NCBI RefSeq assembly: GCF_003610405.1
Contig: NZ_RAQC01000001.1
Location: forward strand, 1,302,001 to 1,366,000
DNA: 64,000 nucleotides
Source of the DNA: Microbacterium sp. AG238
GTDB taxonomy: Bacteria > Actinomycetota > Actinomycetes > Actinomycetales > Microbacteriaceae
Direction of reading: 5' to 3'
The notes beneath the pieces were generated by a model. That model did no database searches, had not been told where the DNA came from, and was given only the letters and a program-made list of their open reading frames with translations. A program made the position numbers and the translations under genes. The number at the start of each line of letters is the position of its first letter. The stretch's first letter is position 1. Of the stretch, positions 24,276 to 31,764 are shown piece after piece.

Positions 24276-24298
24276 ATCGTATGTGGTCTGACCACATA
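24276..24298 (-). promoter_or_regulatory. DoxX promoter with GntR/FadR-like palindrome
   Basis: TATGTGGTC (24280-24288), one central base, GACCACATA (24290-24298): a perfect inverted repeat containing the TGGTCnGACCA core of FadR/PdhR-type operators. On the minus strand TACGAT (24281-24276) is the likely -10. A regulator here would sit directly on the promoter. No GntR gene is adjacent. Confidence 0.6.
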
Positions 24299-24328
24299 AC
24301 TATCTCGCGTTTGCTCCCCGACGAACTA

Positions 24329-24340
24329 GGACTAAAGTCC
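24329..24340 (-). promoter_or_regulatory. DosR/DevR-like box
   Basis: GGACTAAAGTCC, extended to TAGGACTAAAGTCCCGA, closely resembles the DosR consensus (GGGACTnnAGTCCC). It lies about 65 bases upstream of the likely DoxX transcription start, a usual distance for a distal DosR box. It is about 104 bases upstream of cinA on the other strand. Confidence 0.6.
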
Positions 24341-24443
24341 CGACTCTGCATGCAGGTGCGGCGCACGTATCACCGCACCGGATTCCGGACAATCCCCGCG
24401 CCCCCGGCGCCGCGCGGTGCTTAGGGTCGCCCCAGGAGGAGAC

Positions 24444-24899
24444 ATGACACACATCGACGAACTCGCCCGCCGCGCGCAGGAGACCGGCACCGTGATCGCC
24501 GTGGCGGAATCACTGACCTCGGGCAACCTCGCCGCGACGATCGGCGCCGCCGAGGGCGCCGGCGACTGGTTCGCCGGCGGGGTCGTCGCCTACCGACTCG
24601 AGACGAAGCACCGGGTCCTGGATCTGGCCGAGGGCATCGATCCCTGCTCCCCCGAGTGCGCCGAACAGCTGGCGCGGGCCGTCCGCGAGCTCACGGGAGC
24701 CGACCTCGCAGTGTCGGCGACCGGCGTCGGCGGACCGGAGCCCCACGACGGACATGAGCCGGGGACGGTCTACCTCGGGTGGAGCGCCGGCGACGACACC
24801 GGGCACGTGCTGCTCGAGCTCGACGGCGAACCCGAGCAGGTCATCGACGACAGCGTGAACGCGGCCGTGGGACTGCTCATCGATCGGATGCGAGATTGA
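24444..24899 (+). CDS. pncC: CinA C-terminal domain protein (nicotinamide-nucleotide amidohydrolase)
   Basis: Deamidates nicotinamide mononucleotide to nicotinic acid mononucleotide in pyridine nucleotide recycling. A 151-residue standalone amidase domain with no N-terminal MoaB-like domain. AVAESLTSGNLAATIG near 20 carries the catalytic Ser; GGVVAY near 45 the Tyr and ETKHRVL near 55 the Lys. VSATGVGGPEPH near 94 is also diagnostic. ATG 24444 follows a strong AGGAGGAG. TAGGGT (24422-24427) is a possible -10. It appears monocistronic. Confidence 0.92.
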   Translation: MTHIDELARRAQETGTVIAVAESLTSGNLAATIGAAEGAGDWFAGGVVAYRLETKHRVLDLAEGIDPCSPECAEQLARAVRELTGADLAVSATGVGGPEPHDGHEPGTVYLGWSAGDDTGHVLLELDGEPEQVIDDSVNAAVGLLIDRMRD

Positions 24900-24912
24900 C
24901 CGCGGTCGCGCC

Positions 24913-25206
24913 TCACGCCGGCGAAAGCGGAGGCCGGTGCGCGATGGGCAACGGCTTGGTCGCCAGCGGCGATCCCGCCCGGCGCGACGCGGCATGGCGG
25001 GCGGCGATGGCGAACGCCGCCTCACCGATCGCGACGAACGTCTCCGTCCCCGCGGTCCCGCAGAGCCACACGACCTCGTAGACACCGTCGCGGCGCCGTT
25101 CGACGTAGGCGACGACGGCGTCGGCATCCGAGGCCGGGCGAGCGGGATCGCATACCCGCCAGGCATCCTCAGCGATCTCATCCCAGCGCAGTCCCGAGTG
25201 TTGCAT
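24913..25206 (-). CDS. Hypothetical protein, 97 residues
   Basis: A small soluble protein that I do not recognise. WRVCDPARP (~16) and VVAYVERRRDGVYEVVWL (~29) suggest a small beta-rich domain, followed by an Ala/Arg-rich helix and a Pro-rich tail. A longer frame to 25389 exists, but its extra residues look like non-coding shadow, and homology-like composition begins at MQHSGLRWDE. The start ATG 25206 is therefore preferred. It lies downstream of the Gfo/Idh gene on the same strand. Confidence 0.6.
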   Translation of the reverse strand: MQHSGLRWDEIAEDAWRVCDPARPASDADAVVAYVERRRDGVYEVVWLCGTAGTETFVAIGEAAFAIAARHAASRRAGSPLATKPLPIAHRPPLSPA

Positions 25207-25270
25207 GATTCGAGCCTGCGTCGAGCGGCCACGGAACCCCAGGGCCTTGACACCACGCTCGACGGATGCG

Positions 25271-26230
25271 TCAGGCGGCGGCCGCCTGACGAATGCGCTC
25301 GAGGGTGCGCAACGTAGCCGATGTCCGAACCTGGTCGTCGTCGGGGGCGGCGCCATCGCCGACGAGCTCCACGAAACGAGCGACCTCACCGTCGAGAGTG
25401 TCGACGGGCGCCTCGGACGTCCACTCCGACTCGGGGCCGCCGGCCCCGACGCGCGTCACGCGGCGCGGGCTGGCCAGATGATCGATCAGGAGCGTCGCGC
25501 TCTCGCCCTGGATCTCGCTCGGCCGGACCGCGGTCGTGATCTTCGAGTATCCGACGTCGACGATCAGTCCCGGGTACCGCAGCACCGCGAGACCGGCGCC
25601 GTCCGCGCCGGTGGCGATCGTCACCGCCGACGCGGAGACCTCTGCGGGCTCGCCGAAGAGCAAGATGGCCGCATGCACGCCGTAGACGCCGAGGTCGGCG
25701 AGCGCACCTCCGCCCATCGCGGGGTCGAAGATGTTCGGCGTCTCTCCGGCCAGCACAGCGTCGTAGCGCGAGGACCGCTTGGCGTAATGGAACGAAGCGC
25801 GACGGAGGACTCCGAGCGATCCCAGCTGCTCGCGAACAGCCCCGATGCCCGGATCATATGCCGTGCGCATCGCCTCGATCAGCACCACCCCGGCACGCCG
25901 GGCGCGGTCGACGAGGTCGTCCCACTCGGCGGCGGAGGCGACCGCGGGCTTCTCGACGAGCACGTGCTTTCCGGCTGCGATGGCGGCTGCGACCTGCGGT
26001 GCGTGCGCCGAGTTGGGCGACCCGATGTAGACCGCGTCGATACCGGGGTCGGCCAGGACCGCGTCCAGGCCCGCGAACGCCCCGGCCACGCCCAGACGAT
26101 CCGCGTACGAGCGCGCCTTCGCACCGTCGCGCGAGGAGACCGCGGCGACCTCGATGCCGGGGGTGCGGGATGCCGCGCCGATGAACGCGTCGGTGATGAC
26201 GCTCGTGCCGACGGTCGCGATCCGGATCAT
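25271..26230 (-). CDS. Gfo/Idh/MocA-family oxidoreductase
   Basis: NAD(P)-dependent sugar or cyclitol dehydrogenase family, 319 residues. The Rossmann domain (1-~120) starts IRIATVGTSVITDAFI; YIGSPNSAHA and HVLVEKPAVAS near 65-95 are the conserved cofactor/catalytic segments (EKP lysine). The C-terminal alpha/beta domain holds GGGALADLGVYGVHAAILLF near 170, split at GVY, with the conserved Asp and His. The substrate is unknown. ATG 26230 lies six bases after TAGGCT, so the mRNA is probably leaderless. Confidence 0.92.
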   Translation of the reverse strand: MIRIATVGTSVITDAFIGAASRTPGIEVAAVSSRDGAKARSYADRLGVAGAFAGLDAVLADPGIDAVYIGSPNSAHAPQVAAAIAAGKHVLVEKPAVASAAEWDDLVDRARRAGVVLIEAMRTAYDPGIGAVREQLGSLGVLRRASFHYAKRSSRYDAVLAGETPNIFDPAMGGGALADLGVYGVHAAILLFGEPAEVSASAVTIATGADGAGLAVLRYPGLIVDVGYSKITTAVRPSEIQGESATLLIDHLASPRRVTRVGAGGPESEWTSEAPVDTLDGEVARFVELVGDGAAPDDDQVRTSATLRTLERIRQAAAA

Positions 26231-26242
26231 GCCTTCAGCCTA
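26231..26242 (-). promoter_or_regulatory. Leaderless -10 of the Gfo/Idh gene
   Basis: TAGGCT on the minus strand (26242-26237), then six bases and ATG 26230. No Shine-Dalgarno sequence. Confidence 0.45.
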
Positions 26243-26271
26243 GAAGGCCGCGGCCTCGGCTCCGAGCGCCG

Positions 26272-26580
26272 TCAGTGGCGCCGGGTCGAACGCAGCGTCT
26301 GCACCGCTTCGTCGAAACGCAGCGTCTGCCGCAATTCGACCGCGGCCGAGTACCACGGGCCGCCGAGCGCGACGAAGACGGCGCCGACGACGTCGATGAA
26401 TCCGAGGACGACCTCGCCCTCGCGCACCTCGTAGCGGTCGACGTCGACGAGCTCCCAGCGGACATCCGCCTGCGCGCTCGCGGGCTCGGGGCGCCGAGTG
26501 GGTAGCTGACGAAGCGCTCCCGATGTGGCCAGGCGCACCGCGCTGGGCTTGCGGGCGATCGGTGACATATCCAGAACCAT
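26272..26580 (-). CDS. Hypothetical protein, 102 residues
   Basis: A small soluble protein with no recognised family. The first 40 residues are basic and Pro-rich. Then WELVDVDRYEVREGEVVLGFIDVVGAVFVALGG-type strands (~40-73) suggest a small beta sheet with an Arg-rich tail. The start is ATG 26580, six bases after GGAG. It diverges from the small protein gene at 26744 and the intergenic region holds the MarR-type operators, so it could share their control. Confidence 0.6.
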   Translation of the reverse strand: MVLDMSPIARKPSAVRLATSGALRQLPTRRPEPASAQADVRWELVDVDRYEVREGEVVLGFIDVVGAVFVALGGPWYSAAVELRQTLRFDEAVQTLRSTRRH

Positions 26581-26677
26581 GACCACTCCTGTCGCTCTTC
26601 ACCGAGTGTCGCGCCCCGGGCCCGCCGCACCTAGCCGCTTGACAGAAGTTCACGCGGGGTTTACGCACGAGCAACAC

Positions 26678-26743
26678 GGCCTAACTAGTTCGCCTAACTA
26701 ACCGGAATTAGTTAGGCCGGAACCCGCGATTAGCCTCGCGTCC
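26678..26743 (+). promoter_or_regulatory. Operator cluster and leaderless promoter of gene at 26744
   Basis: Three copies of CCTAACTA: 26680-26687, 26693-26700 and inverted TAGTTAGG at 26709-26716. The outer pair extends to a perfect ten-base inverted repeat GGCCTAACTA / TAGTTAGGCC (26678-26687 and 26709-26718). TAGCCT (26731-26736) lies seven bases before GTG 26744 and is a leaderless -10; the inverted copy covers its -35. A TTGACA at 26639-26644 may mark an upstream promoter. The neighbouring MarR protein is the likely binder. Confidence 0.6.
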
Positions 26744-27043
26744 GTGGGAACACTCGTTTACGGAAGCCAGGGGCGGACGTTCGACGTCGAGGACCGTCTG
26801 CTCGCGCACCTGCGGGTGGTCTTCATGAACAAGTTGCGACGCAACGAGCCCTTCATGTTCCATCGCTCGACCGACAGTGGGCTGTTCAGCGTCTGGGTGC
26901 ATCCGGCGGTGCCGATGGTGTTCCTCTTCAGCGGCAGCCGACCGCCGACGATCAACCGGCACTGGGTCGAGGCGCTCATGCTCGAGGCGGGCGGGGCGAA
27001 CGGCCTCCGTGTGATCCCGGAGCCGGCGACCGCCGACGCCTGA
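26744..27043 (+). CDS. Small M-G-x-L-x-Y-G protein (copy 1 of 3)
   Basis: A 99-residue soluble protein, one of three related proteins in this window. Shared features are the start M-G-T-L-V-Y-G, D-x-L-L-A-H-L near residue 17, a NKLRRNEPFM / TKLRRNESFM block near 30-40, then a W-x-H/Q-P-x-(V/I)-P-(M/L) strand near 52. The family appears restricted to Microbacteriaceae-like actinobacteria; I recall it as DUF7882, often mislabelled ATP-dependent DNA ligase, but it has no ligase motif. The function is unknown. The GTG start is leaderless. It is convergent with a MarR gene and downstream of a cluster of palindromic operators. Confidence 0.8.
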   Translation: MGTLVYGSQGRTFDVEDRLLAHLRVVFMNKLRRNEPFMFHRSTDSGLFSVWVHPAVPMVFLFSGSRPPTINRHWVEALMLEAGGANGLRVIPEPATADA

Positions 27044-27056
27044 CGACCCGCGTGCC

Positions 27057-27506
27057 TCAGCGGCACTCCTCGTCGACGGCCTCCGCGATCGCGTCGAGAA
27101 GGGTCGCCAGCTTGGCGGCGGTCTCCTCGTCGAGCCCGCGCGCGATGTCGCGGACACGGACCGTGAGCGGATCGACGCCCTCGACGTCGGCGTTGCGGTC
27201 GGTCGGGACGACGTACTTGCTCCGGCCGTCGTCGGGGTTCCGCTGAAACGCGACGAGCCCCCCGTCGTGGAGTCGCTTCAGCATCGTGGTGGCCGTCGGC
27301 GTCGAGATGCCGAGCGTCGCCGCGATATCGGTCGGAGTGACGCGCTTGCCGGCATCCGCACTGTCGTAGACGACGCGCATCGCGGCGCGCGCGGTCTCAC
27401 TCGGACCGCAGTCGCTCTGCCGACGCCGAGCCAGACTGGCTTCGGCCAACCGCAGACGCTCGACCGCACGCGCGACGGATTCGGGCTCGGACGAACCGCT
27501 CACCAT
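27057..27506 (-). CDS. MarR-family regulator (beside copy 1)
   Basis: A 149-residue winged-helix regulator. The DNA-binding part is at ~45-110 (PTDIAATLGISTPTATTMLKRL, GLVAFQRNPDDGRSKYVVPT). Helices at both ends make the dimer (LDEETAAKLATLLDAI at the C-terminus). ATG 27506 follows GGGAGG. It converges with the small protein gene at 26744, whose promoter holds repeated CCTAACTA motifs. A second MarR gene at 31.2 kb is likewise next to a paralogue of that small protein, so regulation of this protein family by MarR proteins is likely. Confidence 0.88.
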   Translation of the reverse strand: MVSGSSEPESVARAVERLRLAEASLARRRQSDCGPSETARAAMRVVYDSADAGKRVTPTDIAATLGISTPTATTMLKRLHDGGLVAFQRNPDDGRSKYVVPTDRNADVEGVDPLTVRVRDIARGLDEETAAKLATLLDAIAEAVDEECR

Positions 27507-27593
27507 GGAACCTCCCGCAGACGACGATGATCCGTCCACTGTAAGAGCGCGGCGGATCGACGCACTTCCGCTTGACTCGGACACATCGCGACC

Positions 27594-29048
27594 CTAGAGA
27601 CGCGGCGACAGGTCGGGCCGGGTGCGCACACCGAACTCGTGCCGCAACGCGCTCAGCGCCGCCCACCACCCCGCCAGGCCGTGCACACCCGGCCCCGGAC
27701 TCGTCGACGACGAGCAGAGGTACACCCCCGTCATCGGCGTCCGCCACGGGTCGCGGGCGAGCACGGGCCGCGCGATCAGCTGGTCGAGCGACGGCACACC
27801 GGCGGAGATGTCGCCGTCAGGGTAGTTCAGGTTACGGGTCGCCACCTGCCGCGCGGTCTCGGAGCGTGTGCCGAGGATCGTGTCGCGGAAGCCCGGCGCG
27901 AAGCGTTCGATCTGACGCACGATCGCCTCCGTGCGGTCGACGTCGCTGCCCGCGGGGACGTGCGTGTACGCCCACAACGTGTGGTGGCCGGCCGGCGCGC
28001 GGCTCTCGTCGAACAGCGATGGCTGGGCGACCAGCACGTATGGCGCATCGGGCAGGCGACCCGCCCGCACCGCGTTCTCCGAGGCCGCGATCTCCGACCG
28101 CATGCCGCCCACGTGCACCGTGCCACTGCGCGCGATGTCCGGATCGCGCCACGGCACGGGCGCCGAGAGCGCGAAATCGACCTTCGCGACGGCGTCGCCA
28201 TAGCGGAAGCGCTCGAGGCGGTGGCGGTAGCGCGCCGGCATCCGCTCACCCGACATCCCGATGAGGGCTCGCGGGGTGACATCCAGCAGAAGCGCACGCG
28301 CGGAGGGCAGCTCGTCGAGCGAGCTGATGCGGCGACTCGCGAAGAGCTGGCCGCCGTGGGCGCGGATGTCGTTGACCATCGCCGCGACGATGGCGCCACT
28401 GCCGCCCACCGGGATCGGCCACCCCCGAGCGTGGCCGTAGGTCGCGAGCGCGAGTCCGCCACCGGCCGCCGCGAGCGTGGGCAGACCCAGGATCGTGTGG
28501 GCCGCGACCCCCGACACGAGCGCCGGTGCGGCCTGCTCGCGGAACCGCAGGTTCCATGCCGCCGTCCCCTGTTCGAGGGTGCGAGCCCCGAACCAGGCCG
28601 CGGCGATCGGATCACCGGGCACGCGCAGCAGCGAGCCACTCGTGAAATCGGCGATCCCCCGCACGCGGTCGACGAGGGGGGCCATCAGTCGTGCGTATGC
28701 GCGGCCGTCGACGCCCAGGCCGTCGGCGGTGCGGTCGAGGTCGCGATAGGCCAGGGCCGCCCCACCGTCGAGCGGGTGCGCGTACGACACCTCGGGCACG
28801 ACGAACTCGACCCGCCGACGGAGTCCGAACTCGCGGAAGAACGCTGATTCGAACGCGAGCGGGTGCACCGCCGAGCAGAGGTCGTGCCGGTACCCCGGAA
28901 GGGTGATCTCACCCGTCGCCGCGCCGCCGCCGAAGTGGTCCTCCGCTTCGAAGACGGCCACCCTCAGTCCCGAGCGGGCGAGGGTGACGGCCGCCGCCAG
29001 TCCGTTCGGCCCCGAGCCGACGATGACGGCGTCGTACTCGGTCGTCAC
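27594..29048 (-). CDS. Phytoene-desaturase-like FAD oxidoreductase
   Basis: A 484-residue flavoprotein of the amine oxidase/carotenoid desaturase superfamily. The dinucleotide fold VIVGSGPNGLAAAVTLARSG is at residues ~8-27, followed by FEAEDHFGGGAATGE. The C-terminal FAD segment GVYLCSSSTSPGPGVHGL is near 447. It resembles the pyridine nucleotide-disulfide oxidoreductase group widespread in actinobacteria; no carotenoid genes are nearby, so the substrate is unknown. The GTG start overlaps the stop of the SRPBCC gene (GTGA), and the Zn-dehydrogenase lies further upstream on the same strand. Confidence 0.85.
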   Translation of the reverse strand: MTTEYDAVIVGSGPNGLAAAVTLARSGLRVAVFEAEDHFGGGAATGEITLPGYRHDLCSAVHPLAFESAFFREFGLRRRVEFVVPEVSYAHPLDGGAALAYRDLDRTADGLGVDGRAYARLMAPLVDRVRGIADFTSGSLLRVPGDPIAAAWFGARTLEQGTAAWNLRFREQAAPALVSGVAAHTILGLPTLAAAGGGLALATYGHARGWPIPVGGSGAIVAAMVNDIRAHGGQLFASRRISSLDELPSARALLLDVTPRALIGMSGERMPARYRHRLERFRYGDAVAKVDFALSAPVPWRDPDIARSGTVHVGGMRSEIAASENAVRAGRLPDAPYVLVAQPSLFDESRAPAGHHTLWAYTHVPAGSDVDRTEAIVRQIERFAPGFRDTILGTRSETARQVATRNLNYPDGDISAGVPSLDQLIARPVLARDPWRTPMTGVYLCSSSTSPGPGVHGLAGWWAALSALRHEFGVRTRPDLSPRL

Positions 29049-29485
29049 CGTCCCGCGCCGCCCTCCGCCAGGTGCGCGAGCCGCCGGAGCGTCTCGGCGT
29101 TGCGCACGTGGAGGGGCAGATCGAGGAGCGGCTGCGGGATGAGGGAGCCCGGCCCCTCCGCGGCGACCTCCTGCAGCCGCACGACGCAGTCGTCGGCCCG
29201 CGGCTTGACGTCGATGGTGATGTGGGCCTCGCCGACCGGCCACCCTCGCGCCTGGAGCACCATGCGTCGGGGCGGGTCGAACTCGAGCACCGAGGTGCTG
29301 TCGTCGATCACGAAGGGCCACACTCCGAAGGAATGGTGCAGCTTCGAGCCCTTCTGCGGCCACGCTTCGCCGACGTCTCTCATGCGCGACGCGCCGACGA
29401 CCCAGGCCGGGAAGAGCCAGCCGTCGTTCAGGACCGCGAAGACATCCTCGGGTGCACAGTGCATGAGCCGGACGTTACGCGACAC
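29045..29485 (-). CDS. SRPBCC-family lipid/ligand-binding protein
   Basis: A 146-residue START/SRPBCC-type protein with a hydrophobic cavity. APEDVFAVLNDGWLFPAWV near 12, DVGEAWPQKGSKLHHSFG near 37 and LEFDPPRRMVLQARGWPVGEAHITID near 67 (split at WPV) are typical. The GTG start has a GAGGAG site. Translation is coupled to the FAD oxidoreductase (4-base overlap), suggesting that the protein binds or presents its substrate. The ligand is unknown. Confidence 0.85.
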   Translation of the reverse strand: MSRNVRLMHCAPEDVFAVLNDGWLFPAWVVGASRMRDVGEAWPQKGSKLHHSFGVWPFVIDDSTSVLEFDPPRRMVLQARGWPVGEAHITIDVKPRADDCVVRLQEVAAEGPGSLIPQPLLDLPLHVRNAETLRRLAHLAEGGAGR

Positions 29486-29509
29486 GGCGGTCTCCTCTCC
29501 GGGGCGAGG

Positions 29510-30685
29510 TCACGGCTGCAGCACCACCTTGATGCAGCCGTCCTCCTTCTTCTGGAAAGTTTCGTAGAGGTCCGGCGCGTCGGCCAGCGGCGCGCGGTGG
29601 GTCGTCAGATCCATGACCCCGAGCGGGTCGGCGGGATCTTCCACGAGGGGCAGCAGGTCATCGATCCAGCGCTTGACGTTGCACTGTCCCATCCGCAGGC
29701 TCAGCTGCTTGTCGAACATCGTCTTCATCGGCATCATGTCGGCCTCGCCCGCGTACACGCCGCTGATCGACACGGTGCCGCCGCGGCGCACCAGGTCGAT
29801 CGACGAGTGGAGCGCGGCGAGCCGGTCGAGTCCGCCGGTCTCCATGACTTTCTGCGCCAGGGCGTCGGGCAGCAGGCCCAACGCCTTGTGCACGGTCGAG
29901 ACGGCCGGGTTGCCGTGCGCCTCCATGCCGACCGCGTCGACGACGGCGTCCGCGCCACGTCCGTCGGTGAGATCACGGAGCTCGTCGACCACCGAGTCGG
30001 TCAGGTCGAACACCTCCGCGCCGTGTCGTTCGGCCATCGCACGCCGCTCGGCGACAGGATCGACCGCGAGCACCCGGTAGCCGCGATGCGCGCCGACGCG
30101 AGCGACGAACTGCCCCACGGGACCGAGGCCCATGACGGCGAGCGTCCCGCCGTCGGGCACGTCGGCATACTCGACGCCCTGCCATGCGGTCGGGAGGATG
30201 TCGCTGAGGAACAGGTAACGGTCGTCGGGCAGGTCGGAACCGACCCGGATGTGGTTGTAGTCGGCGAGCGGCACGCGGAGGTACTCGGCCTGCCCTCCCG
30301 CAACCTGACCGTACAGCTTCGTGTAGCCGAACAGCGACGCACCGCTGCCGTACTCCGTCACCTGGGTCGTCTCGCACTGGGACTGCAGTCCCCTCCGGCA
30401 CATGAAGCAGTGGCCGCATGAGATGTTGAACGGCACCACGACCCGGTCGCCGACCGCGAGGTTCGTCACCGCCGAGCCGACCTCGACGACGACGCCCATC
30501 GGCTCGTGGCCGAGCACGTCGCCGCGGTCGATGAACGGCCCGAAGATCTCGTAGAGGTGCAGATCCGACCCGCAGATCGCCGTCGACGTGATCCGCACGA
30601 TCGCGTCCGTCGGCTCGAGGATCTCGGGATCGGGCACGTTCTCGACCGAGACGTTGCGGCGCCCCTGCCAGGTGAGTGCCTTCAT
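29510..30685 (-). CDS. Zn-dependent alcohol dehydrogenase (formaldehyde-dehydrogenase-like MDR)
   Basis: A 391-residue MDR-family dehydrogenase in the long-chain group that includes glutathione-independent formaldehyde dehydrogenase. Catalytic zinc site: CGSDLHLYE near 38 and GHEPMG near 59. Structural zinc: SCGHCFMCRRGLQSQC near 88-103. NAD site: GLGPVGQFVAR near 180. The inserted segment NPAVSTVHKALGLLPDALAQK near 255 (split here at LLP) is characteristic. The stop of the upstream 72-residue gene overlaps this ATG (ATGA), so the two are co-translated. It likely detoxifies aldehydes or alcohols. Confidence 0.92.
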   Translation of the reverse strand: MKALTWQGRRNVSVENVPDPEILEPTDAIVRITSTAICGSDLHLYEIFGPFIDRGDVLGHEPMGVVVEVGSAVTNLAVGDRVVVPFNISCGHCFMCRRGLQSQCETTQVTEYGSGASLFGYTKLYGQVAGGQAEYLRVPLADYNHIRVGSDLPDDRYLFLSDILPTAWQGVEYADVPDGGTLAVMGLGPVGQFVARVGAHRGYRVLAVDPVAERRAMAERHGAEVFDLTDSVVDELRDLTDGRGADAVVDAVGMEAHGNPAVSTVHKALGLLPDALAQKVMETGGLDRLAALHSSIDLVRRGGTVSISGVYAGEADMMPMKTMFDKQLSLRMGQCNVKRWIDDLLPLVEDPADPLGVMDLTTHRAPLADAPDLYETFQKKEDGCIKVVLQP

Positions 30686-30900
30686 CGCGCCTCCTCCGAT
30701 CCGTCGCCGTCGGCTTCGGGCGTGCCGGGGCCGGGGCCGGGGCGCACGGCGGCGGTCTCGGCGATGTCGATGCGCGTCACACCATCGTGCTCGCTCGTCT
30801 CGATACGCGGTGCCGCGTCGGCCTCGGTCGAGCCGCCGGCGCGCAGCAGCTCTTCACGGCGGTCGTTCTCGTCGGTCAGGGGTTCAGATGAGTCGGACAT
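30682..30900 (-). CDS. Small acidic disordered protein
   Basis: A 72-residue acidic protein, rich in Glu, Asp, Gly and Pro, with no predicted fold and no known family. One short central segment is conserved-looking: DGVTRIDIAETAAVRPGP near 39. ATG 30900 begins the frame; the stop overlaps the dehydrogenase start by four bases, which argues that it is real and co-expressed. Its role is unknown. Confidence 0.6.
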   Translation of the reverse strand: MSDSSEPLTDENDRREELLRAGGSTEADAAPRIETSEHDGVTRIDIAETAAVRPGPGPGTPEADGDGSEEAR

Positions 30901-31005
30901 GGGCCGACCGTAAGCACGTCGCCCCGACCGGGGCGAGGGGATGGCGACGACCTGGCAAGCGTGATAGCCAGGGGACGACAAGCCCATCCCGGAAGGAGAC
31001 CGTCG

Positions 31006-31128
31006 ATGTCGCGACACGACGCGAAGCCCAGTCAGGCCGAAGGTGCCGACCCCGAACACCCCGACACGGGCGAAGCCCCGGAGGAGGCGACGGGACACCC
31101 CTCGCAGGCCGAGGGCGAAGACAGCTGA
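31006..31128 (+). CDS. Very small acidic protein (40 residues)
   Basis: A 40-residue hydrophilic protein with Pro, Glu, Asp, His and Gln, starting MSRHDAKPSQAEG and ending HPSQAEGEDS. The two PSQAEG segments form an internal repeat. A strong GGAAGGAG ribosome site precedes ATG 31006, and a large hairpin terminator follows the stop, so it looks like a genuine independent gene. It has no recognised family. It diverges from the acidic 72-residue protein. Confidence 0.65.
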   Translation: MSRHDAKPSQAEGADPEHPDTGEAPEEATGHPSQAEGEDS

Positions 31129-31153
31129 CCACGAGATCAGCTGAACGCAATGA

Positions 31154-31194
31154 GCCGGGGGCCGGCATCCACCGAGGTGGAGCCGGCCCCCGGC
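31154..31194. terminator. Long bidirectional terminator hairpin
   Basis: A perfect 13-base GC stem (31154-31166 with 31182-31194) encloses an inner TCCACC/GGTGGA stem. It lies between the convergent 40-residue gene and the MarR gene and can end transcription in both directions. Confidence 0.7.
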
Positions 31195-31207
31195 ATGTTC
31201 AGGCTCG

Positions 31208-31717
31208 TCAGGCGCTGCGTCCGGCGACGTCGTCGAGGGCTGCGGCGAGCAGGTCCATGACCTCGGCGGCGATGGCGGCCCGGTCGGCGTCGAGCTCATC
31301 GATGACGGTGACGATCGCGCGGTGATGGGCGGCGAAGGCGGCATCCACCCGCTCGATCGCCGCCTCCGTGGGAACGAGGTAGTGCGCGCGGCGGTCGCTG
31401 GGGTGCTGGACGCGTTCGACCAGGCCCTTCGATGCGAGGCGCTCGACGACGTTGGTCACGGTCGCGCTCGAGGTGGCGAGCATGACGATGAGGTCCTTCG
31501 GGCCCAGGTCGCGGCCGTCCCGGTGACCCTGGACGAGGTACCGCAGCGCCGTCAGGTCGATCGCCGACAGCTCGGACGCCCGCACGGCGAGACCCGCCTG
31601 CACCTGCTCGGCGCGCCGCAGGCGCAGCACGGCATCGCTCAACCGACGGCCGACCTCATCGCGGGGTTGGTCCGCGTAGAGATGAAGTCCTTCATGACGG
31701 ACGACGTTCTGAGGCAT
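31208..31717 (-). CDS. MarR-family regulator (divergent from copy 2)
   Basis: A 169-residue MarR protein. The winged helix spans ~45-115 (SAIDLTALRYLVQGHRDG, LIVMLATSSATVTNVVERL, HPSDRRAHYLVPT). Terminal helices form the dimer interface. ATG 31717 has a GAGGAGGT site. It is divergent from the small M-G-x-L-x-Y-G gene at 31898; the 180-base gap contains direct repeats and TTGACA elements. It has a longer N-terminus than the MarR at 27.1 kb. Regulation of both itself and the divergent gene is likely. Confidence 0.9.
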   Translation of the reverse strand: MPQNVVRHEGLHLYADQPRDEVGRRLSDAVLRLRRAEQVQAGLAVRASELSAIDLTALRYLVQGHRDGRDLGPKDLIVMLATSSATVTNVVERLASKGLVERVQHPSDRRAHYLVPTEAAIERVDAAFAAHHRAIVTVIDELDADRAAIAAEVMDLLAAALDDVAGRSA

Positions 31718-31764
31718 CGGGTTGCCACCTCCTCACGAACAGCATCCTAGAACACTAGTCCGGC

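Noticed and set aside
26744..27043. ATP-dependent DNA ligase label for the small protein
   Set aside because: The label is common in databases for this family, but the protein has no KxDG nucleotidyltransferase motif and is far too short.
29510..30685. Glutathione-dependent formaldehyde dehydrogenase
   Set aside because: The NPAVSTVHK-type insertion and length fit the glutathione-independent group, so the substrate is left open.
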